A stretch of DNA of 11,518 bases from Actinomycetota bacterium (GTDB lineage: Bacteria > Actinomycetota > Acidimicrobiia > Acidimicrobiales > SZUA-35), in assembly GCA_027730885.1 (NCBI GenBank), contig JAQCHM010000061.1, forward strand, positions 1-11,518, read 5' to 3'. Position numbers and translations under genes: made by a program. The notes below the pieces were generated by a model. It ran no database searches and had not been told where the DNA came from. It worked only from the letters and a program-made list of their open reading frames with translations. Each line of letters starts with the position of its first letter. Position 1 is the stretch's first letter. This document shows positions 6,743 through 11,518 of the stretch, one piece after another.

Positions 6743-7695
6743 CCGCCCAAGCTAGCCCCGAGGACCGCCCGATCGGCCGAGACGCCGGACTCCTCGCGCT
6801 TGCGATCGTGGCGGTCTCCTTCGGCGCCATCTTGGCCCGCTGGACCGTCGCTCCGGCCCTCACCATCGCATTCTGGCGAACCTTCGGCGGCGGGTTGCTC
6901 CTGCTTCCCGGATCGTTCAGGACCACCGCTCCGACGACACTGTGGACCAGAGCCAATCGGTTCTGGACGACCGTCGGCGGTGCAGCGCTCGCTCTGCACT
7001 TCTGGTCCTGGCTCGAGTCGCTGAACCACACGTCGGTCGCCGTCTCTGTCACGCTGGTCACTACCACGCCCCTGTTCGTGGCGGTGTCCGACCGGATCAT
7101 GGGCCGCCGACTGAGCCGCCGATCACAGCTGGCACTTCTCGTCGCCCTGGCCGGAGCGGTGCTCCTCGGGAGCAGCGCAGAGGCGGGCGACGCGGCCGGA
7201 ACTGCGGGTCGCCTCGATCCCAACCCGGTCCTCGGCGCGGTGTTGGCCATCGTGGGGGCCGCGGCCATGGCCATCTACCTCATGGCGGGAGCGAAGTTGC
7301 GGCAGAGCCCGGCCGCACCGGCGTCGACCGCCCCGATCTTCCTGATCGCCGGGGCCGCCCTGTTCGCCGGCGCACTGGCTGCCGGAGTGAACGTCTTCGA
7401 TCTTCGGTCACTCGACTGGGTGATCGTGGGAGCCATGATCCTCGGACCCCAACTCGGCGGGCACGCCGTGCTGAACCACGTCGTGGGCCGCTTGGGTGCG
7501 ATGACAGTGTCGCTTGCGCTGCTCGCCGAGCCGGTCGTCTCGACGCTGCTGGCCTGGCTGCTCTTGGCCGAACGGCCGACCCTGCTGGCGGTGCTGGGCG
7601 GAGTCGTCGTTCTCGCCGGGCTGAGCCTTCGGTCGCTCGACAGCCGATCGACTCGTGATCAGAGGGTCAGTCGCGCCGCGGCGAGCACCTCGTAG
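6727..7695 (+). CDS. EamA/DMT-superfamily permease, 10-helix
   Basis: The 322-residue protein is hydrophobic with about ten membrane helices in two EamA repeats. Repeat one has FWRTFGGGLLLLPG and the LNHTSVAVSVTLVTTTPLFVAV helix pair; repeat two ends VGRLGAMTVSLALLAEPVVSTLLAWLLLAE, the usual EamA 'lEP' helix. Such permeases carry amino acids, nucleotide precursors or small metabolites, often outward; the substrate cannot be read from sequence. ATG 6727 is the only usable start, because a stop codon lies in frame at 6718-6720 and later GTG codons fall inside helix 1. It overlaps the divergent nucleotidyltransferase by 16 bases and has only a weak purine stretch as ribosome site. Its 3' end overlaps the converging sulfotransferase gene by 37 bases; the last ~15 residues are polar and unconserved in look. 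Confidence 0.88.
   Translation: MEPESPAQASPEDRPIGRDAGLLALAIVAVSFGAILARWTVAPALTIAFWRTFGGGLLLLPGSFRTTAPTTLWTRANRFWTTVGGAALALHFWSWLESLNHTSVAVSVTLVTTTPLFVAVSDRIMGRRLSRRSQLALLVALAGAVLLGSSAEAGDAAGTAGRLDPNPVLGAVLAIVGAAAMAIYLMAGAKLRQSPAAPASTAPIFLIAGAALFAGALAAGVNVFDLRSLDWVIVGAMILGPQLGGHAVLNHVVGRLGAMTVSLALLAEPVVSTLLAWLLLAERPTLLAVLGGVVVLAGLSLRSLDSRSTRDQRVSRAAASTS
6743..6754 (-). promoter_or_regulatory. Leaderless-type -10 element for the nucleotidyltransferase gene
   Basis: On the minus strand TAGCTT (6754 down to 6749) is followed by GGGCGG and then the GTG start at 6742. The TAnnnT-6 nt-start layout matches the ones before 4154 and 9343. GGGCGG touches the start codon and is too close to act as a Shine-Dalgarno sequence. 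The element lies inside the coding region of the divergent permease gene. Confidence 0.42.
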
Positions 7696-8405
7696 AACGA
7701 CATCGCCTCCTCGAAGACGGCCTGCGCTTTACGTCCGACCTCGGGCAAGGGAAGCGGCTCGACCTGGGCCGCAAAGCCGGTCGACGCCCACACGGCGTCG
7801 TACCAGTGCGGGGCCCACACACCATCGCTTTCACGGGGACCGGCCGGCCAGCGCAACATCCTGGGATCGAACGCCAGCCCGGCACGGTCGCACATCGCCC
7901 GAAGGTAAGCCTCCGGCCGAAGGAGGAAGTCATCGCTGTCGATCACCAGCGGCCGACCGAATCGCTGGAGCAACTCGACCTGCTGAGGCAGCCCGAGATC
8001 GGCCACGGTCACGAGACCTTCCCGCTTCCGGGTGTAGGACGCCAACACTCGAGCCGGGTGGCGAAGCAGGAGCACGTGGTGATCGATGGCATCGAGCCAC
8101 GTTCGGTCCATGGTCAGCAGAAGGTGATGGGCCATGTGCTTCTGGTACGACACGGGCTCATCCTGTGGCGCGAGGCATGAAGCAATGGCGTCCCGCTGCT
8201 CGACGGGACCCGCGGCGACGATCTCGTCACGCATCGGATGATCGAGGCCCGTGGCCACCAAGTAGTGGGCATACAGCGGTTCGTCCAAGACCGTCGTGTC
8301 AGGCCGGTTCTCGAAGCTTCGCATGAGCGCTGTCGACAAGTTCCGAGGCCCGGACCAGACCGCGCGCCGGGTCACCGTTCGGTGGTTCGGTCGGGCGATG
8401 TTCAC
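7659..8405 (-). CDS. Sulfotransferase-like P-loop protein, coupled to the aminotransferase
   Basis: The 248-residue product has a PAPS-style 5' loop, AVWSGPRNLSTALMRSFE (15-32, with S18-G19-P20-R21 and S24-T25), and a 3'-phosphate motif, LLLRHPARVLASYTRKREG (112-130; R115 and S123 match the RxxxxxxxS pattern). These bind the sulfate donor PAPS in sulfotransferases; the acceptor is unknown. The GTG start at 8405 overlaps the aminotransferase stop as GTGA (8402-8405), and AGGAG lies 8 bases upstream, so both genes are one operon and probably one pathway. The frame stays open to 8627, but that extension lies inside the aminotransferase and is Arg-rich shadow sequence. It could also be a non-catalytic P-loop relative. 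From memory, some plant proteins join a class IV aminotransferase to a similar domain, but I have not checked this. Confidence 0.75.
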   Translation of the reverse strand: MNIARPNHRTVTRRAVWSGPRNLSTALMRSFENRPDTTVLDEPLYAHYLVATGLDHPMRDEIVAAGPVEQRDAIASCLAPQDEPVSYQKHMAHHLLLTMDRTWLDAIDHHVLLLRHPARVLASYTRKREGLVTVADLGLPQQVELLQRFGRPLVIDSDDFLLRPEAYLRAMCDRAGLAFDPRMLRWPAGPRESDGVWAPHWYDAVWASTGFAAQVEPLPLPEVGRKAQAVFEEAMSFYEVLAAARLTL

Positions 8406-9343
8406 GCCACGCTCTCCTCGATCAGCTCCCCGTACCAGCGCTGGAGCTGCTCGACCATCGGACCTCGGGTCCAGGCATTCGCCGGCCGGTCGCCGATCAC
8501 CCTCCCGTCGACTTCGCCGACCGACGCCACCCCCGCGAACGTCCCCGTCACGAACGCCTCGTCGGCGCCGTAGACATTGGACACGCTGAAGTTTCGTTCG
8601 CGAGCCGTCACACCGTGACGCTCGCACAGCCGTAGGACGTTGCGCCGGGTGATCCCGTCGAGGCAGTAGTCGCCGGTCGACGTCCAGACTTCTCCGTCGC
8701 GCACGATGAAGAAGTGGGTCGAGTTGCAGGTTGCCACGAATCCGTGCGGGTCGAGCATCAGCGCCTCATCGGCTCCCGCTTTCGCGGCCTGGATGCAGGC
8801 GGTGATGCAGTTCAGCTTGGAATGGGTGTTGAGCTTCGGGTCCTGCACGTCGGGGTAGCCGCAGCGTACGTGCACGGTGAAAAGTCGCAGGCCGCGGGTG
8901 AGGACCTCCGGGTTGGCTTCCTTGAACTCGGGAAAGATCACGATCGTCGGCGATGAGATGGTGAACCTCGGATCCTGATAAGGAGTCGATTTGATGCCGC
9001 GGCTGATCATCAGGCGGATGTGGACCCCTTCGGTCATGTCTCCGCCGGCGGCGGTGTTGGCCGCCAAGGTGTCGTACAGCATCGACGCCAGCTCCTCGCG
9101 TGGAAGACCGATGTCCATGTCGATCGCCTTTGCGCCCCGGTAGAGCCGTTTGAGGTGCTCATCGAGGAAGGCGATCTTCCCGTGGTGGACACGGAGCCCC
9201 TCCCACACACCGTCGCCCAGGATGAACCCGCTGTCGAACACCGACACCACGGCGCGATCCCTGGGCAGGAGATCGTCGTTGATCCTGATGAGGATCGTCT
9301 CGTTGCGGGGATCGGATACGTGCTCGTGCGTGCCGGTTGCCAT
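8402..9343 (-). CDS. Class IV (fold-type IV) PLP aminotransferase, branched-chain/D-amino-acid transaminase-like
   Basis: The 313-residue protein has the class IV layout: FILGDGVWEGLRVHHGK (40-56), EHLKRL (62-67), the PLP lysine K176 in THSKLNCI, GADEALMLDPHGFV (190-203), and DYCLDGITRRNVLRL (225-239), matching the usual lpGiTR. Relatives make or break branched-chain amino acids, D-amino acids or aminodeoxychorismate. The residue that normally pairs with the PLP ring nitrogen, the Glu in 'vsEtnatN' or 'vtEgsssN', is replaced: the segment reads VATCNSTHFF, with T204 in that place. The lysine context (SKLN) is nearer to D-amino-acid transaminase/ADC lyase than to IlvE. The gene probably has a leaderless start (see 9344-9355) and is coupled by a GTGA overlap to a sulfotransferase-like gene. 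The reaction is therefore uncertain. Confidence 0.88.
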   Translation of the reverse strand: MATGTHEHVSDPRNETILIRINDDLLPRDRAVVSVFDSGFILGDGVWEGLRVHHGKIAFLDEHLKRLYRGAKAIDMDIGLPREELASMLYDTLAANTAAGGDMTEGVHIRLMISRGIKSTPYQDPRFTISSPTIVIFPEFKEANPEVLTRGLRLFTVHVRCGYPDVQDPKLNTHSKLNCITACIQAAKAGADEALMLDPHGFVATCNSTHFFIVRDGEVWTSTGDYCLDGITRRNVLRLCERHGVTARERNFSVSNVYGADEAFVTGTFAGVASVGEVDGRVIGDRPANAWTRGPMVEQLQRWYGELIEESVA

Positions 9344-9355
9344 GGTCGGATGCTA
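9344..9355 (-). promoter_or_regulatory. Leaderless-type -10 element for the aminotransferase gene
   Basis: On the minus strand TAGCAT (9355 down to 9350) is followed by CCGACC and the ATG at 9343, the third TAnnnT-6 nt-start case in this window. It has no Shine-Dalgarno sequence. The element shares its central bases with the divergent phosphatase promoter. Confidence 0.47.
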
Positions 9356-9359
9356 GAAC
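9351..9359 (+). promoter_or_regulatory. Extended -10 element for the PhoD-type phosphatase gene
   Basis: TGCTAGAAC (9351-9359) fits an extended -10 (TGn-TAnnnT-like, with a final C) and ends 10 bases before the ATG at 9370, giving a 5' leader of only a few bases. There is no Shine-Dalgarno sequence. The TA at its core is also the start of the minus-strand TAGCAT element. Confidence 0.38.
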
Positions 9360-9369
9360 TGCCTGCCTC

Positions 9370-10905
9370 ATGAGACGACGGGACTTCCTCACGGCAGCAG
9401 CCGCTCTGGCCGCGGCCGCCTGCAGCCCGGATGACTCCCTCCCAACCCAAGGCGTCGGTTCGGGTTCGACAGGCCTCGGCACGACTGGGCCGGAACCGAC
9501 GACCACCAGCTCAACCCTCACGTCGTCGACGGCGGCTGCGCCCGAGGCGACGGTGGCTCCTGTCGAGGAGCCGGCGATCGACCTGCCCGACGGCGTCTTC
9601 GCGCTCGGCATCGCCTCCGGAGACCCCGCGGCCGATTCCGTCGTCCTGTGGACCCGATTGATCGGCGATCTGCCTGACCTCGTTCCTCTCCTGTGGGAAG
9701 TGGCGTTCGACGAGGGCTTCCTCGGCTTGTCCGGAACCGGCATCGTCGACACCCTTGCCGACTTCGCTCATTCGGCCCATGTCGTCGTGGCCGGACTCCA
9801 GCCCGACCGTTGGTACTGGTACCGCTTCCGGGTCGGGGGGCAGGTCTCGCCCGTGGGCCGTACCCGCACCATGCCGGCGGCCGGTCAGTCCGGCAGCGGA
9901 CTGCGCATCGGCCTCGGTTGCTGCCAGCGCAGGGACGGTGGTTACTGGACCGCGCACGACGACATCGCCGGGGCCGGTGTCGACCTCTTCGTCTGGCTCG
10001 GCGACTTCATCTACAGCGAGACCTCCTCCCAGCCGATCCCCGGCCGTGAACACCGCTCGAAGGACCCGGTGGATCTCGCGGGGTATCGGGCTCGGTACGC
10101 GGACTACCGCAGTGACCCTGCTCTCCAGACGTCGAGCGCCGCGCAACCCTGGGTGGTGACGTGGGACGACCACGAGGTGTTCAACGACTACACTAGTGCG
10201 ACCATCGACCCCGGGAGACGGGCCGATGCCTATCAGGCGTGGTGGGAGCACCAGCCGACCCGCCTCGCAGCACCGGCCGACACCTTCGAGATACACCAGT
10301 TCATCGACCTCGGATCGCTCGGGCGGATCGTCGTCACCGACACCCGTCAGCACGCCGACGGCTCCACGCTGCTCGGTCAGACGCAACGGGACTGGCTGGC
10401 CGGCGCACTCGATCACACGGGTTCGTGGACGGTCATGGCCAGTTCGGTGCTGGTCGGAGGCCTCCTGGCACCCACGCAGCGGGAGCCGTTGTTGGCCTAC
10501 ACCTGGGACGGCTATCCGGAGGAGCGGGCCTGGCTGGCCGAGCAGCTCGCTCGTCACCCCAATCGGATCTGCGTCTCGGGCGACCTTCATGTCGCTGCCG
10601 CGCTCGAGGTCCGCGCCGACCCCGCGGACCGCTTGTTACCGGTGGTGGCGACCGAGTTCATCGCTCCGGCCATCAGCTCGTCGTTCCTCGATCGCTACGA
10701 GCCCTACCTCCCCCTCATTCCTCTCACCAACGCCCACATCGACTACATCGAAGCGGCCAACGGGTGGCTGCTGTTGGAGCTGACACCGGGCAAGACGACC
10801 GCCGAGTTCCGATTCGTCGCCGACGTCACGGTGCCGAGTCCGACGCTGCTCGCAGGACCGAGCTACGAGATCCTCAGCGGTGGAGCGATGGATCGGTCTG
10901 GGTGA
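9370..10905 (+). CDS. phoD: PhoD-family alkaline phosphatase/phosphodiesterase, Tat-exported lipoprotein
   Basis: The 511-residue protein starts MRRRDFLTAAAALAAAACS: a twin-arginine motif, a short Ala-rich core and a lipobox ending at C18, so it is probably exported folded and lipid-anchored outside the membrane. Residues about 25-70 are a Ser/Thr/Pro-rich linker. The PhoD N-domain signature FALGIASGDPAADSVVLWTR spans 77-96. The phosphatase part has GCCQRRDGGYW (183-193; C185 matches the iron-ligand Cys), GDFIY (211-215), WDDHEVFNDY (265-274), DTRQH (324-328) and SGDLH (403-407). It would release phosphate from phosphomonoesters or diesters at the cell surface using Fe/Ca. Family variants are GDFIY for GDYIY and SGDLH for SGDVH. 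It overlaps the tail of the converging dehydrogenase by 32 bases. No Pho box was recognised. Confidence 0.93.
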   Translation: MRRRDFLTAAAALAAAACSPDDSLPTQGVGSGSTGLGTTGPEPTTTSSTLTSSTAAAPEATVAPVEEPAIDLPDGVFALGIASGDPAADSVVLWTRLIGDLPDLVPLLWEVAFDEGFLGLSGTGIVDTLADFAHSAHVVVAGLQPDRWYWYRFRVGGQVSPVGRTRTMPAAGQSGSGLRIGLGCCQRRDGGYWTAHDDIAGAGVDLFVWLGDFIYSETSSQPIPGREHRSKDPVDLAGYRARYADYRSDPALQTSSAAQPWVVTWDDHEVFNDYTSATIDPGRRADAYQAWWEHQPTRLAAPADTFEIHQFIDLGSLGRIVVTDTRQHADGSTLLGQTQRDWLAGALDHTGSWTVMASSVLVGGLLAPTQREPLLAYTWDGYPEERAWLAEQLARHPNRICVSGDLHVAAALEVRADPADRLLPVVATEFIAPAISSSFLDRYEPYLPLIPLTNAHIDYIEAANGWLLLELTPGKTTAEFRFVADVTVPSPTLLAGPSYEILSGGAMDRSG

Positions 10906-11518
10906 CCTTGGTTCGAACGGTGAACACGCTGTCACCGGCCAGGACGCCACCGCGGCCGAACAGCCGACCGTACTGCCAGTTGGACAAACCGAGTTCGGGG
11001 CGGCCGAGGGCGTACTGACCATCGACCCATCGGGTGAACCCGTCACCGACGAACGGGGCGTCGATGCTCGACCAGAACCTCCGCTGCGCCTCGACGTCGT
11101 CGGAGATCAACGAAGCCACGAAGCGAGGAGACTGCGCGTTGAACAGTGTCACCGCCTCGTCGACCGAGTCGACGAGGACCAAGGTGATCTCCGGCGACAC
11201 CTCCCATTCCCACTCGGTGCCCAGCTCGTCTGCCGGCAGCAACTCGGCCTGCGACTCCTCGAAGGTTCCGTCGGCACGGACGATCGGCACGATCGTCTCG
11301 AACCAGGAGGAAGGCACCGCGTCCTCGCTCCCGCGGGCCACGTGGACCTTGACCACCGTCGAGCGCTCAGCGGCCGCGGCCTGGGCCCCGGCCAGCACGC
11401 GTGGTGCCAGGCGGCCGGCGTCGGAGCGGAGAATGCAGCAGGTGTTGAGCGTGTTGCAGACCTTCCGGTCGAGGGAGTGGTGGACCACCGCCTCGAGCCG
11501 TTCGGCATCACTGTCGGG
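10874..11518 (-). CDS. ProA-like aldehyde dehydrogenase (glutamate-5-semialdehyde dehydrogenase family), C-terminal part
   Basis: The frame is open from the right edge to TGA at 10874-10876, giving the last 214 residues; the start lies outside. SLDRKVCNTLNTCC holds the expected catalytic cysteine of the family (ProA: RPSVCNALE). Further on come WEWEVSPEITLVLVDSVDEAVTLFNAQSPRFVASLISDD, matching the ProA 'E-L-vk-vdsldEAi-hIN' region, and DGFTRWVDGQYALGRPELGLS, matching 'aSTRFtDG-eFGLGaEiGiS'. ProA reduces gamma-glutamyl phosphate to the semialdehyde in proline synthesis. The terminus (NWQYGRLFGRGGVLAGDSVFTVRTK) departs from the usual tKlharGPmgl-eLtsyKy, so this may be a paralog with another aldehyde substrate. 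Confidence 0.72.
   Translation of the reverse strand, partial: PDSDAERLEAVVHHSLDRKVCNTLNTCCILRSDAGRLAPRVLAGAQAAAAERSTVVKVHVARGSEDAVPSSWFETIVPIVRADGTFEESQAELLPADELGTEWEWEVSPEITLVLVDSVDEAVTLFNAQSPRFVASLISDDVEAQRRFWSSIDAPFVGDGFTRWVDGQYALGRPELGLSNWQYGRLFGRGGVLAGDSVFTVRTKVTQTDPSLHR

Noticed and set aside
8406..8627. A longer start for the sulfotransferase at 8627
   Set aside because: The extra 74 residues lie inside the aminotransferase and are Arg-rich without motifs; the GTGA overlap with AGGAG gives a far better start at 8405.
1..11518. CRISPR arrays, tRNA genes, insertion sequences or phage genes
   Set aside because: I saw no spaced direct repeats, no cloverleaf-like sequence, no transposase or integrase motif and no terminal repeats on either strand.

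Overview
The window is dense, high-GC DNA with short intergenic gaps, twin-arginine lipoprotein export, an F420/LLM-type oxidoreductase, starts without a Shine-Dalgarno sequence and actinobacterial-style TAnnnT promoters. It looks like a chromosomal segment of a high-GC Actinomycetota, perhaps an Acidimicrobiia-like environmental lineage; the class is inference. I see no tRNA, rRNA, CRISPR array, insertion sequence or phage gene, and no intergenic gap longer than about 140 bases.

Layout: (1) 1-1313, plus strand: the 3' end of a CaiB/BaiF (family III) CoA-transferase, then a luciferase-like flavin oxidoreductase. (2) 1344-4015, minus strand: an ammonium transporter (amt), then a stand-alone TrpB2-type tryptophan synthase beta chain. 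The trpB2 promoter lies inside a 24-bp dyad, and four 5-mers at 11-bp spacing upstream of amt resemble a GlnR nitrogen-regulator box. (3) 4154-5892, plus strand: an NfsA-type nitroreductase whose stop overlaps (ATGA) the start of a PLP enzyme of the D-cysteine desulfhydrase/ACC deaminase family. (4) 5909-6742, minus strand: a nucleotidyltransferase whose first 16 bases overlap head-to-head with a plus-strand EamA/DMT permease (6727-7695). (5) 7659-9343, minus strand: a fold-type IV aminotransferase followed by a sulfotransferase-like protein, joined by a GTGA overlap. (6) 9370-10905, plus strand: a Tat-exported PhoD-type phosphatase lipoprotein, meeting tail-to-tail a ProA-like aldehyde dehydrogenase that runs off the right edge.

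There is no single large pathway here. The coherent parts are a nitrogen-related pair (ammonium uptake plus an amino-acid PLP enzyme, each with its own control region), a nitroreductase-PLP lyase operon, and an aminotransferase-sulfotransferase operon. The last is the best candidate for undescribed chemistry: the two genes are translationally coupled, and the aminotransferase lacks the glutamate that normally pairs with the PLP ring nitrogen.

A second theme is compact expression design. Three genes have TAnnnT exactly six bases before the start codon and no usable Shine-Dalgarno, which predicts leaderless mRNAs. One divergent pair shares a 26-bp intergenic region carrying overlapping -10 elements, and coding regions overlap at one head-to-head and two tail-to-tail junctions.
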